Shown: positions 51,532 to 60,318 of the stretch, piece after piece | Layout of the letters: each line of letters starts with the position of its first letter | How positions within the stretch are numbered: position 1 is the stretch's first letter | From: an uncultured Collinsella sp. | GTDB lineage: Bacteria > Actinomycetota > Coriobacteriia > Coriobacteriales > Coriobacteriaceae | Length of the DNA stretch: 64,000 nt | NCBI GenBank assembly: GCA_905197665.1 | Contig: CAJJZP010000005.1 | Location: 1-64,000 of the forward strand | Direction of reading: 5' to 3' | Notes under the pieces: model-generated | The model's input: the letters and a program-made list of their open reading frames with translations, nothing else | What the model was told of the DNA's origin: nothing | Databases searched by the model: none | Translations under genes and position numbers: made by a program

Positions 51532-53208
51532 CTACGAGAGCGACGTTCTCAGCAACTCGTTGAAGAGCTTCGGGTTGCCCTTGCCGCGGCTCGCCTTCAT
51601 GCACTGGCCCACCAAAAAGCCGATGACCTTCTGGTTGCCGTCACGGTACTGCTGCGCCTGCTCGGCACAGTTTGCCAGCACCTCATCCACGATAGGCTGC
51701 AGCGCGCCGGCGTCGCTCACCTGACGCATGCCGCGCTCGTCGACGATCTTGTTGGGGTCGTCGCCGGTCTGGGCCATGGCCTCAAAGACCTCGTGCGCCT
51801 GGTTGGAGCTGATGGCATCGGTCGCCAGCAGCTTGGCGAGTGCCGCCACCTGAGCCGGCACGATGCCGGACTCGGCGAGCGACACGCCTGCGCTCTTAAG
51901 GTAGGCGATCATCTCGTTGACCAGCAGGTTTGCGACCGTCTGGGCCTCCTTGCCAGCCATACCGGCAGCGGCAGCCTCAAAAAACTCGGCAAACTCGGGG
52001 TCGCCCGCGATCTGCTCGGCATCGGCCGCCTTAATACCAAAGTCGGTCTCAAAACGGGCGCGCTTGGCATCGGGCAGCTCGGGAATCTCGCCACGGCAGC
52101 GGTCGATGAACTCGTCGTCCAGATCGAACGGCGCCAGATCGGGATCGGGGAACAGGCGATAGTCGTCGGCCGTCTCCTTCACACGCATAACCACGGTGCG
52201 CTTACGGCTGGGCTCCCAGTGGCGGGTCTCCTGATAGATGATGCCGCCCTCCTCGAGCACCTCGGCCTGACGGCAAATCTCGTAGGCAAGGCCGTCGTGC
52301 AGGCTCTTAAACGAGTTGAGGTTCTTGAGCTCGGTCTTGGTGCCCAGCTTGGTCTCGCCGCGGCGACGCAGCGAGACGTTGCCGTCGCAGCGCATGGAGC
52401 CCTTCTCCATGGAGCAGTCCGAAATGCCCAGCGTCACAAAGATGCGACGGAGCTTTTCCATAAACAGGCGAGCCTCCTCGGGCGTACGCAAGTCGGGCTC
52501 AGTCACGAGCTCAATCAAAGGCGTGCCGCAGCGGTTGTAGTCGACGAGCGACTCGGCCGCCGCGGTAATGCGGCCCTCGGCACCGCCCACGTGCACCATC
52601 TTGGCGGCGTCCTCCTCCATGTGGATGCGCAGGATGCGGATGGGCACCGTGTAGGAACCGTCCTCGCGACGCTCGGGCATCTGCAGGTTGGACGCGTCGT
52701 AGCTGGCCAGATGGCCGGCGCGCTGATTGCCCTCGCGCATCGTGGAGGACATGGACGTAGACAGGCCCTCGGCGTTGGCCGAGGCGCTCGCCAGGCTCTG
52801 AGCCTCGGCCTCGCCAAACGCGCAGTCGGGGCGCTCGGCGGCACCGCGACCGGTCACATCCAGATCGAGATGGCCGTACATGGCAAAGGCGACCGGACCC
52901 TGCGTGGTCTGAAAGTTCTTGGCCATATCGGGATAGAAGTAGTGCTTGCGGTAGAACATCGAGTGGCGCTGGATCTCGCAGTTGGTGGCGAGACCGGCCT
53001 TGACGATGCTCTCGATGGCGCGCTTGTTGGGCACCGGCAGGGCGCCGGGCAGGCCCAGGCACACCGGGCACACGTTGGCGTTGGGCTCGTCATCGTGGCT
53101 GAGCTTGCAGTTGCAGAACATCTTGGTATCGAGTGCGGTGAGCTCGGTATGGATCTCCAGGCCGATCACGGCCTCCCAATCCTGCAGGACCTCGGAAAGC
53201 TCCTTCAT
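51532..53208 (-). CDS. gatB: Asp-tRNA(Asn)/Glu-tRNA(Gln) amidotransferase subunit B
   Basis: A 558-residue GatB, the kinase subunit of the amidotransferase. Signatures are AVIGLEIHTELT, the zinc-site CNCKLSHDDEPNANVCPVCLGLPG, YFYPDMAKNFQTTQ, IHMEEDAAKM and DYNRCGTPLIELVTEPD. The C-terminal YqeY-like tail ends GNPKLFNELLR. The protein is longer than the usual 475-500 residues because of about 55 extra residues (roughly 120-180, rich in Ala, Ser and Glu) before the IHMEED block. It overlaps gatA by one base. Confidence 0.97.
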   Translation of the reverse strand: MKELSEVLQDWEAVIGLEIHTELTALDTKMFCNCKLSHDDEPNANVCPVCLGLPGALPVPNKRAIESIVKAGLATNCEIQRHSMFYRKHYFYPDMAKNFQTTQGPVAFAMYGHLDLDVTGRGAAERPDCAFGEAEAQSLASASANAEGLSTSMSSTMREGNQRAGHLASYDASNLQMPERREDGSYTVPIRILRIHMEEDAAKMVHVGGAEGRITAAAESLVDYNRCGTPLIELVTEPDLRTPEEARLFMEKLRRIFVTLGISDCSMEKGSMRCDGNVSLRRRGETKLGTKTELKNLNSFKSLHDGLAYEICRQAEVLEEGGIIYQETRHWEPSRKRTVVMRVKETADDYRLFPDPDLAPFDLDDEFIDRCRGEIPELPDAKRARFETDFGIKAADAEQIAGDPEFAEFFEAAAAGMAGKEAQTVANLLVNEMIAYLKSAGVSLAESGIVPAQVAALAKLLATDAISSNQAHEVFEAMAQTGDDPNKIVDERGMRQVSDAGALQPIVDEVLANCAEQAQQYRDGNQKVIGFLVGQCMKASRGKGNPKLFNELLRTSLS

Positions 53209-54722
53209 TACAGCTCGCCTCCCTTCCCGGCAAAATCGGGCGCGACGGAAAGCGCGGGCGCACCCGTGGCGGCATCGGCAAAGCCGCGCTCCAGGGCGCG
53301 GGCAAACGTGAGCAGTTGACGGTCCTTAAACGCCGGACCCACCAGCTGGGCAGAAACGGGCAGCTGAGTGTCCTCGCCCAGGCCCAGCGGCACCGAGATA
53401 CCGCCGTTGCCGCAAATGTTGAGCGAGATGGTGTACAGGTCGGAGAGGTACATCTGCGTGGGGTCGCTGATCTCGCCAAACTTAAAGGCCGTGCGCGGCG
53501 AAGCGGGCATGAGGATGGTGTCCACCTTGGCATACGCGGCGTCGTAGTCCTGCGTGATGAGCGTGCGGGCCTTTTGCGCGGCGTAGTAATACTTGTCGTA
53601 CACGCCCGAGCTCAGCAGGTAGGCGCCGAGCATCTGACGGCGCTTGGCCTCGGCGCCAAAGCCGTGGGCGCGCGACAGCGAGCTCTGGTCGGACAGGTTG
53701 GCGCAACCCTCCTCCTGATAACCGTAGCGAATGCCATCGAAGCGGGCCAGGTTGGAGAACGCCTCGGCCGGGCCGATGACGTAGTAGGCAGCGATGGCGG
53801 CGTCCAGGTGCGGCAGGTCGACCTCGACCAGCTCGGCGCCCTGGTTCTGCAGCTCCTGGGCGGCGCGCTGAACAGCAGCCTTGACCTCGGGCGTCAGGCC
53901 CTCGGCCTCCATAAACGCGGGAATGATGCCCACGCGCTTGCCCTCGATGCTGTCGTTGAGATGCTCGGTAAAGTCGACGGCGCAATCCTGGCTCGTGCAG
54001 TCGTACGGATCGTGGCCCGCGCCGGTAAGCGCGTTCATGGCCAGCGCGACATCCTCGACCGTGCGGCCGAAGGGGCCAACCTGGTCGAGCGACGAGCCAA
54101 AGGCAACCACGCCGTAACGGCTCACGGCACCATACGTGGGCTTAAAGCCCACCACGCCGCACAGCGACGCGGGCTGGCGAATGGAGCCGCCGGTGTCCGA
54201 GCCCAGCGAGAGCGCGACCTCGCCCGCGGCGACAGCTGCAGCGGAACCGCCCGAGGAGCCGCCGGGCACGCGCTCGGTATCCCAAGGGTTGTTGGTGCGG
54301 TGGAACGCCGAGCTCTCGGTGGAGCTGCCAAAGGCAAACTCATCCATGTTGGCCTTGCCCATGGGCAGGCAGCCGGCATCGAGCATGCGCTGGACGCAGG
54401 TGGCGGTATAGACGCTCTGGTAGTCCCCGAGCATGCGGGAAGCGCAGGTGGTGCGCGTGCCCACAAGGTTCATGTTGTCCTTAATGGCCAGCGGCACGCC
54501 CGCAAGCGGGGGCAGCGGCTTGCCTGCGGCACGGTCGGCATCCACGCGCGCGGCGGCCTCGAGCGCGAGCTCGGGCGCCACCTGCAGGAATGCCTGGACC
54601 CCGCCCTCGCGCGCCTCGATGGCGGCAAGGGAGGCCTGGGCCACCTCGGTAGCGGTAAAGTCGCCGGCGGCAACGCCCGCGGCGATCTGGGCGGCGGTAA
54701 GGGAATCGAAGCTTAGCGCCAT
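53208..54722 (-). CDS. gatA: Asp-tRNA(Asn)/Glu-tRNA(Gln) amidotransferase subunit A
   Basis: A 504-residue amidase-signature protein that releases ammonia from glutamine. The catalytic Lys is in PLAIKDNMNLVGT, and the Ser-cisSer-Lys triad continues in VPGGSSGGSAAAVAAGEV and SLGSDTGGSIRQPA. Length is normal. Start and stop codons overlap those of gatC and gatB by one base each, so the three subunits are translationally coupled. Confidence 0.98.
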   Translation of the reverse strand: MALSFDSLTAAQIAAGVAAGDFTATEVAQASLAAIEAREGGVQAFLQVAPELALEAAARVDADRAAGKPLPPLAGVPLAIKDNMNLVGTRTTCASRMLGDYQSVYTATCVQRMLDAGCLPMGKANMDEFAFGSSTESSAFHRTNNPWDTERVPGGSSGGSAAAVAAGEVALSLGSDTGGSIRQPASLCGVVGFKPTYGAVSRYGVVAFGSSLDQVGPFGRTVEDVALAMNALTGAGHDPYDCTSQDCAVDFTEHLNDSIEGKRVGIIPAFMEAEGLTPEVKAAVQRAAQELQNQGAELVEVDLPHLDAAIAAYYVIGPAEAFSNLARFDGIRYGYQEEGCANLSDQSSLSRAHGFGAEAKRRQMLGAYLLSSGVYDKYYYAAQKARTLITQDYDAAYAKVDTILMPASPRTAFKFGEISDPTQMYLSDLYTISLNICGNGGISVPLGLGEDTQLPVSAQLVGPAFKDRQLLTFARALERGFADAATGAPALSVAPDFAGKGGEL

Positions 54723-55033
54723 TACTCGCTCTCCCCCTCTCCCAAAATGGACGGCACGCGGAAGTAGCGGTCGCGCGCGCTGCCGGCGTTTTCGAGCGCA
54801 ACGTCGAGCGGCAGGTCGCGCTCGGGCTCGCGCAGGTCGTCGCCCATCACGTTGGACAGGCTTCCGATGGGATGGAACGTGGGCTCCACGTCGGGCAAGT
54901 CATATTGCAAGACGGGCTCGAGCATCTGGACGGCGTCGTTCAGGTAGGACGTCATCTGGGTGAGCTCGTCATCGGTCAGTGCGATCTTTGCGTACTCGGC
55001 GATGCCGCGCACGTCTTTCTCGCTGAGTGCCAT
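54722..55033 (-). CDS. gatC: Asp-tRNA(Asn)/Glu-tRNA(Gln) amidotransferase subunit C
   Basis: A 103-residue GatC that wraps around GatA and stabilises the complex. It has the family opening LSEKDVRGIAEYAKIALTDDE and the Pro-rich end YFRVPSILG. The ATG follows GGGAG; six upstream codons are dispensable. It is the first gene of gatCAB. Confidence 0.95.
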   Translation of the reverse strand: MALSEKDVRGIAEYAKIALTDDELTQMTSYLNDAVQMLEPVLQYDLPDVEPTFHPIGSLSNVMGDDLREPERDLPLDVALENAGSARDRYFRVPSILGEGESE

Positions 55034-55166
55034 AGGCGCTCCCTTCCGCATAACAGATAAACCGCTCTAGTATACAAGGCAACGCCGCTTGGAGCAGGTG
55101 CTTTACCTAAATGCAGCGAAAACGTAACGAGGGCGGCGGTTGGCAGGCGGCAGGCTGGCGGTTCTG

Positions 55167-55250
55167 CAGCGAAACCGCACCGCCCACAGCGAAAACCGTC
55201 CCGCCCACAATGAAAACCGCGCCGTCCATAATGAAAACCATCACAACATT
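55167..55250. repeat. 20-21-bp tandem repeats (four units)
   Basis: The units share the pattern CA(G/A)(C/T)GAAAACCG..CCGCC at 20-, 21- and 21-base spacing. They lie in the 320-base gap between gatC and the sortase gene, where I see no supported gene. Confidence 0.6.
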
Positions 55251-55299
55251 CGACGCTTTTCGTCAAAATCGCGATTTTCATCGAATGTTGCGATGGTTT
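55235..55299. repeat. 19-bp inverted repeat
   Basis: AAACCATCACAACATTCGA (55235-55253) pairs with TCGAATGTTGCGATGGTTT (55281-55299) with one mismatch. It starts inside the last tandem unit. It could form a large hairpin in the gatCAB leader. Confidence 0.6.
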
Positions 55300-55309
55300 G
55301 GAAGCCCCG

Positions 55310-55344
55310 ACCACCACAAAGGTGCCTGTCCCCTTTGTGGTGGT
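55310..55344. repeat. REP-like hairpin, copy 3 (inverted relative to copy 2)
   Basis: This is the exact reverse complement of the 35-base element at 20890-20924, located 14 bases from the sortase stop. Exact identity across 34 kb argues for a dispersed repeat rather than two independent terminators. Confidence 0.8.
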
Positions 55345-55357
55345 TCTGAAGAATGTC

Positions 55358-56296
55358 CTATGCCGAGGCCTTGGCCTTGCGGCGCTTACGGATCGTGTGG
55401 ATCACGATGTCCAGCAGCAACAGCACAATGGCCACGACCACGATGAGCACGGCAAACTCGCGCTTGCCCCAGTGGCGACCGGCCAGCGACTTTTGCTTGT
55501 CGACGTCCTTCTTGTTGTACTTGGTGCGCACGCAATGCACCAGCAGGCGATGGTCGTTCACGCCGTAGGGCGTGCAGGTGACAAGCGTCACCTTGTCGGC
55601 GCCGGGCTCGATGGTTAGCGACTCCATCTCCTCGGGCAGCACGACCTCGGAGTCCACCATCTTGTAGGCGAGCGTCTTGTTCATGGTGTGCAGCAGCACC
55701 AGGTCGCCGGGCTCCAGCGAGTGGATGTCGTCGAACATGCTCAGGTTGCGCATGCCCGAGTGCGCGGTGAGCACGCAATGCGTCGAGGTGCCGCCCACCG
55801 GCAGGCTCGTGCCCTCCAGGTGGCCGACGCCTGCCATAAGGACTTCTTCGCTCGTGCCGTGGTAGATGGGCATGCTCACGTCGATGGAGGGGATCTCGAC
55901 CCAGCTCATCATGGGGTCGCGGTCAAAGATGAGCTGCTGGGCGTAGGGCTCGATCTGGTCGGCGGGAAGCTCGGTGGCCTCGCCCGCCAGCTGCTCGTTA
56001 AAGGAGCGCGCCTGGAGCAGGATGCGCTCGCGCTCCTCGGCAGACAGCGCGTCCACGGTGCTGGACACGGTGCTGATCTGGTTGAACACGCCCGAGGCCT
56101 CAAGCCGGTCCAAGATCCACGGCCAGGTCATAAGGCCCACGCCAATAAGGATGATGACGATGGTGATGAGCCGGTCGGCCCAGCGCGGCAGCCGCTTGCG
56201 ACGGCGCTTGGGCTTTGGTTGAGGTTTGGGCTGAGGGTTTGAGCCGCCGTTGTCCGCGGCGTTATTGCTCTTCATATGTTTAGCGCCCTGCACCAT
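55358..56296 (-). CDS. class C (pilus-building) sortase
   Basis: A 312-residue membrane transpeptidase that joins pilin subunits and links them to the wall. It has a basic Pro-rich N-terminus, a membrane helix (about 43-62), and the catalytic His in VLTAHSGM. The Cys in VTLVTCTPYGVNDHR and the Arg in the same block complete the site. A second membrane helix near the C-terminus followed by a basic tail is typical of class C. A lid motif region (FDRDPMMSW) is near residue 125. The start with AGGAG upstream is used; an ATG seven codons in is possible. It is the only sortase seen near three pilin-like genes. Confidence 0.93.
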   Translation of the reverse strand: MVQGAKHMKSNNAADNGGSNPQPKPQPKPKRRRKRLPRWADRLITIVIILIGVGLMTWPWILDRLEASGVFNQISTVSSTVDALSAEERERILLQARSFNEQLAGEATELPADQIEPYAQQLIFDRDPMMSWVEIPSIDVSMPIYHGTSEEVLMAGVGHLEGTSLPVGGTSTHCVLTAHSGMRNLSMFDDIHSLEPGDLVLLHTMNKTLAYKMVDSEVVLPEEMESLTIEPGADKVTLVTCTPYGVNDHRLLVHCVRTKYNKKDVDKQKSLAGRHWGKREFAVLIVVVAIVLLLLDIVIHTIRKRRKAKASA

Positions 56297-56840
56297 CGCC
56301 GGCCACTCCTCTACAACTCAAGTTGTCTAAACAAATAATAGCCGATTAGCGAACTCATGCGCCAGACAACGCAGCTAAACAGCATTGCGCGGCGCGAGCA
56401 TGGGTCTGCATTTGCGTTTTCAAAATATCCCGAATCGGCGGGGCGATTCGGGATACAATGTCAATAGAAAACGACGCACCCCGCGTAAATGTTTGGGAGC
56501 GCGGGCGGCCTAGTTTTCTGGTTTTGTTAAATGCCCGGGCCTCTAACCCCGGGCATTCTTATTTGCGCTTGTTGCGGCGCAAATGCCTTCTACCGTCCGC
56601 ACCGCGCGTGCGCCTACGGACCTTAAACCGAACCTCATACGAGTCAAGAAACGCGATGACGAACGTGCCCGCATCGGACGATGGAGGCTGCCTGCGTTAT
56701 CCAAAAAAACAGGGCAAACTCCAGCGTGGAGTCCGCCCCGAAAAGAGGATGGCAAAGCAAGAACGTGGATGAACGAGAAAAGTGTCCGCAAGTCTCATGG
56801 CCATCACATCCCACCTGCCAAAGGGATGGGTGAGCGAGCG
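56297..56840. promoter_or_regulatory. sortase leader region with two strong hairpins
   Basis: The gap between the major pilin and the sortase contains the pilin terminator (listed separately), a hairpin with arms AATGCCCGGG (56530-56557) and a 12-bp stem TATCCCGAATCG (56426-56455). TTGACA stands just upstream of the second hairpin on the minus strand, but no -10 box is placed well. The hairpins may regulate sortase separately from the pilins. No supported gene is present. Confidence 0.45.
56703..56738 (-). terminator. terminator after major pilin gene
   Basis: On the minus strand the hairpin with arms GGGCGGACTCCA and TGGAGTTTGCCC is followed by TG and seven T. It stands 100 bases after the pilin stop and separates the pilins from the sortase gene. 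Confidence 0.85.
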
Positions 56841-58541
56841 TTACTCCTGCTCGGACTCCTCAGCCTGCTTACGGCTGCGGATGAGGTGCGCCACGCCGAT
56901 GCACAGCACCGCGCCACCAGCGATCCACGTGAAGGTCACGCCATTGAGACCGGTGAGCGGGAGGCCAACCTGCTTGGTATCGCCAACGGTGATGTTGAAG
57001 ATGCCGTCCGTCTTCTCCGAGCCAGACTTCAACGTCAGCTTGTTATCGCCGGAGTCGCCATCGGTGAGGCCGGCGATAACCTTGTCGTTCTGGCCAGTCG
57101 TAAGTACTCCAGTGAGCTCAGTAAGACCAGCACCCGGATCATCGGCATTCATGCTCGGCTTGATCTCGAAGGTGAAGGGGTCGACCTTAGCGTAACCAGA
57201 GGGGGCAGAAACCTCCGTGACGGTATAGGTGCCGGCGTCGAGTCCGGTGACCTTGATGACACCGCCGTTGGCAGTCACGAATTTCCAGGGATCAGAACCA
57301 AGAGAACCATCCTTCTGGACATACAAACTCTTGGATGCGCCGTCGTCCGCTCCAGTGGCCTGAATGGTGAACTCGGCACCGTCGAGGGCTGCCTCGGTAC
57401 CCAGGTCGACCTTATTGATCTTGAGGCCGTAGGTGTAATCCTTGACCGTGTCAGACTTGGTCTCGCCGCGCTCGCTGGTCATGGGGTTATTGGAGTAGTT
57501 GAGCGTCACGGCGTTCTCGTTACCCTCGGTGCCCGCGACGACCGCATCCTTGTTGATTTGCGCCTTATAGGAGACGACGATGTAGGAGTCCTTAGTGACG
57601 TCACTGACCTTCTTCAGGTTATCGCAGGTCCACGTCGTCGTCTTGCTGCCGTCTTCGGCAGCCTCGGCGGGCGTTTCCTCCTTGAAATACGCAGTGATAT
57701 CCGTGCCCTTCGCGCGGGTGAGATCACCCTTCGCATCAGACCTGTTCTTATACAGGTAGATCTTAGCGCCCGTCTGCAGCGTCAGACCCTTGGAGATCTG
57801 GTCGGAAAACTCGTAGAAATACGTGTCGTACTTGTCGAAGTTCTCGGCGACGGTGCCGTAGAGGTTGTACGTCACGTCCTGGCCGATCTGGGAATCGGCG
57901 GCATCGTGCTCTTTGTCATCAGCATCGCTCACGATTTTCTTCTCAACGGTAGGGATGCCCGTTTTCTCGTTGACGTTAACGGGCGTGCTTCCCACGACAG
58001 TGAAGATGGGAGACGTGCCCGCCTCGCCGTCTCCGATGGTGCCGGCATCGGTCACAAAGAGCCAGTAACCGTGCTCTAGACCGGAGGCAACACCAGCACT
58101 CGTTGTCTTTTTGTCAGTAAGATCGTCCACAGCAGCGGCAATCTTATAAGCAATGTTGTCGGGGCCAACGCAATATGCATCGTTGGTTCCCGTCACCTTA
58201 CTCGTGATCCAGTCTGCAGCGTCCTGGGCGGTCTTGCCCTTGTAAGTCGGCTCCTCATTCTTAATGACACCCTCGACAGCCGCCTTCACGCTACCGTTTG
58301 CCCAGGTGATATTACTCACAACCGTCTTACCTTCGACTGTCGCAACATCAGCCTTAAAAATCTGATAGCCATCGAATTCGGTATGGTTGCCCTCAACGTT
58401 CGCAATGGTCACCGAGCCGTTCGCAGTCGTCGTGCCCTCGGCAAACGCCATCGTGACCGGTGCCATCACTCCGCCGAAGCTCAGGGCTGCGGTGAGGCCG
58501 GCGGTTACTGCCAGGCGTGCGATGTTCTTGGTTGTTTTCAT
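56841..58541 (-). CDS. major pilin (LPXTG-type backbone subunit)
   Basis: A 566-residue secreted pilin. Signal peptide at residues 1-35 (LAVTAGLTAALSFGGVMAP). A D2-type isopeptide domain begins near GIPTVEKKIVSD, with the candidate pilin Lys in TVEKK. A Cna-B-like domain (KINKVDLGTEAALDGAEFTI, then YTVTEVSAPSGY) has the E-box Glu. The sorting signal is LPLTG (about 527-531) with a hydrophobic helix and RSRKQ tail. A G10 tract lies in its upstream gap. It is most likely the shaft because it follows the tip-like and minor subunits and precedes the sortase. Confidence 0.92.
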   Translation of the reverse strand: MKTTKNIARLAVTAGLTAALSFGGVMAPVTMAFAEGTTTANGSVTIANVEGNHTEFDGYQIFKADVATVEGKTVVSNITWANGSVKAAVEGVIKNEEPTYKGKTAQDAADWITSKVTGTNDAYCVGPDNIAYKIAAAVDDLTDKKTTSAGVASGLEHGYWLFVTDAGTIGDGEAGTSPIFTVVGSTPVNVNEKTGIPTVEKKIVSDADDKEHDAADSQIGQDVTYNLYGTVAENFDKYDTYFYEFSDQISKGLTLQTGAKIYLYKNRSDAKGDLTRAKGTDITAYFKEETPAEAAEDGSKTTTWTCDNLKKVSDVTKDSYIVVSYKAQINKDAVVAGTEGNENAVTLNYSNNPMTSERGETKSDTVKDYTYGLKINKVDLGTEAALDGAEFTIQATGADDGASKSLYVQKDGSLGSDPWKFVTANGGVIKVTGLDAGTYTVTEVSAPSGYAKVDPFTFEIKPSMNADDPGAGLTELTGVLTTGQNDKVIAGLTDGDSGDNKLTLKSGSEKTDGIFNITVGDTKQVGLPLTGLNGVTFTWIAGGAVLCIGVAHLIRSRKQAEESEQE

Positions 58542-58648
58542 GTTGGGACCTCTTTCTTGGAGGTTGCTTTAATTCTCGTCATCACCAAAAGTCAGCAGGC
58601 TCATTTCCCTGCGCTCTAATCGCTACGGAGGCAGTACGCCATTGAGCA

Positions 58649-58658
58649 GGGGGGGGGG
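58649..58658. repeat. 10-base G tract upstream of major pilin gene
   Basis: Ten G bases (C on the coding strand) lie between the minor pilin stop and the major pilin start, about 108 bases before the latter. Tracts of this length are prone to slipped-strand changes. TTGTCC immediately precedes the C run on the coding strand, so its length may set promoter spacing. Confidence 0.7.
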
Positions 58659-58662
58659 ACAA

Positions 58663-60318
58663 TTATTTATCATGGCGACCTCCTCCCCGCTTGATGACGA
58701 GCGCGACGACAATAGCCACTACTCCGATGACGGCCAAAGCCGTTACCAACACCAACGTTCTATCTCCCGTCGAGGGCATAAAGCCTCGACTCACTTCGTT
58801 ACTTGGGGTGTTAAGCACCGACAACTCGACTAAACCCTTCCCGGCATCGGCGGCATCAACTCGCAGAGGGCTTTCGGCCGATACGGTCACCTTAGGCTTG
58901 GCGGCCGCCACCTGGTCGACGTCCAGGCCCTCAGCCTTGACCGTCACGGAGCGCGTGCCCTCAAAGGCGGTGTAGCCCTTGGGCGCCTTGAGCTCGCGGA
59001 CCTCCAGCTTGCCCGAGTCCACGCCCGAGACGGTCACACGGCCGTCCTCGCCCGTGGTGACGGTGGCCTTGCCCTCCGCATCCCACGTGCCGTCGGCCGC
59101 CAGCGCGCGACCGCGGTCGTCGGTGATGCTCAGGACCGCCCCGGGCAGCGGCTTGTCGCCGTCGCTGCCGCGCTTGGTGAGCGCGAGATCCCAGGCGTAG
59201 GCGCATGCATCGTCGCTCGGCGTGCTGGTGAAGCCGGCGTCGCCGGACTGGTCGGCAAAGGGAGAGCGCGGGTAGCGCAGGTAGGCCTCGTTGGGGTTGC
59301 CCTTCGCGATGCCGTGGTTGCATGCGCTGTTGAGCGGCGCGTTGTACACAGCGACCACGCGGGCGCCCGTGGCGAAGGCGTCGGCCCCGCCGAGCGCGGC
59401 GACCAGGTCGCCGGTGTGCACGATGAAGGTCCCGTCCGCGGCCACCTTGGTGGCGCACTGGGCCGTGATGTCGGTCCAGCCCTTCGCGGCCTTAGTGCCG
59501 GCGCGTCCGTCCTTGCCGGTGGCAACGGCGTCGAAGCCGCCGTCCGCTCCCGCCGCCACGTACACGTGTATGCTCGCGGCGACCTTGGAGAGGTCGAGCC
59601 CCGCGCTCATGGTGTCGACGAACTGCACCGTATAGGTGTCGTAGGCGGTGAGCCCGGCCGGGACCGTGGCAGAGAGGCGCCAGTACAGGTCGTCGGCGAC
59701 CGTGGCGTCGGCGGCCTTCTGCCATGCGGCGGTGTTGTCCTCCAGCACGTGCTTGGCGACCTTGGGCGTCGCGGCCTTGGGCTTGACGGTGACGGCGTTG
59801 CCGCCCACCAGCGCCATGATCGGCGCGGTGCCGGCCTCGCCCTGGGCGATGGCGTCGTCTCTGGCGACGATGAGCCAGTAGCCGCAGGGCAGCTCGGCCG
59901 CCGTGCCCGCGTTAAGGGCCACGGGCACGGCGCCAGAGCTCTGGAGGGAACGAGCGAGCTGTGCGCTCAGCGCGCTCGTAAGGTGGGAATCGGTGTTGAG
60001 CCACTCGGCAGCTTCCTGCGCGGTGGTCTGGGAATCGGGCATGCCGGCGCTGTGCAGCACAGGCAGGACAGCGTCGCGCGCGGCGTCGCTTGCCCAAGCG
60101 AGGTCGGTAAAGGTCTTGGCGTCGCCGTCGCCGTCGACGACGTTGGCGCTAAAGATCTGGTAGGCGTCGTAGTTGCTCGCCACGGCGCCGCTCACCGTGA
60201 TGGAACCGGTCGAGGTCGGCGCGGCCTGCGCGGATGCGGGGAACACAACCGCGCAGATGCCGATCAGGAGGGCAAGCAGCGCAAACAAGATCGGGAAGGA
60301 GCAAACTTTCTTATTCAC
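58663..60318 (-). CDS. minor pilin / pilus anchor subunit (MPSTG sorting signal)
   Basis: A 551-residue secreted surface protein. A signal peptide (FPILFALLALLIGICAVVFP) is followed by the pilin-like opening GSITVSGAVASNYDAYQIFS, matching the start of the major pilin (DGYQIFKADV). There is a D2-type middle (TPKVAKHVLEDN, with the candidate Lys) and a Cna-B domain with VRELKAPKGYTAF. The sorting motif is MPSTG (about 514-518) with a membrane helix and basic tail. The GTG start has GGGGAGG eight bases upstream and overlaps the preceding gene by eight bases. Confidence 0.88.
   Translation of the reverse strand: MNKKVCSFPILFALLALLIGICAVVFPASAQAAPTSTGSITVSGAVASNYDAYQIFSANVVDGDGDAKTFTDLAWASDAARDAVLPVLHSAGMPDSQTTAQEAAEWLNTDSHLTSALSAQLARSLQSSGAVPVALNAGTAAELPCGYWLIVARDDAIAQGEAGTAPIMALVGGNAVTVKPKAATPKVAKHVLEDNTAAWQKAADATVADDLYWRLSATVPAGLTAYDTYTVQFVDTMSAGLDLSKVAASIHVYVAAGADGGFDAVATGKDGRAGTKAAKGWTDITAQCATKVAADGTFIVHTGDLVAALGGADAFATGARVVAVYNAPLNSACNHGIAKGNPNEAYLRYPRSPFADQSGDAGFTSTPSDDACAYAWDLALTKRGSDGDKPLPGAVLSITDDRGRALAADGTWDAEGKATVTTGEDGRVTVSGVDSGKLEVRELKAPKGYTAFEGTRSVTVKAEGLDVDQVAAAKPKVTVSAESPLRVDAADAGKGLVELSVLNTPSNEVSRGFMPSTGDRTLVLVTALAVIGVVAIVVALVIKRGGGRHDK

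Noticed and set aside
51487..53319. 610-codon open frame opposite gatB
   Set aside because: Shadow of gatB; composition reflects the antisense of Ala/Glu codons.
55140..55349. Short frame with repeated HNENRPAHNENRAVHNEN
   Set aside because: It is produced by the 21-bp tandem repeats and runs into the REP-like element.
56583..58079. 498-codon open frame opposite the major pilin
   Set aside because: Antisense of a protein with signal peptide, Cna-B domain and sorting signal; no independent support.
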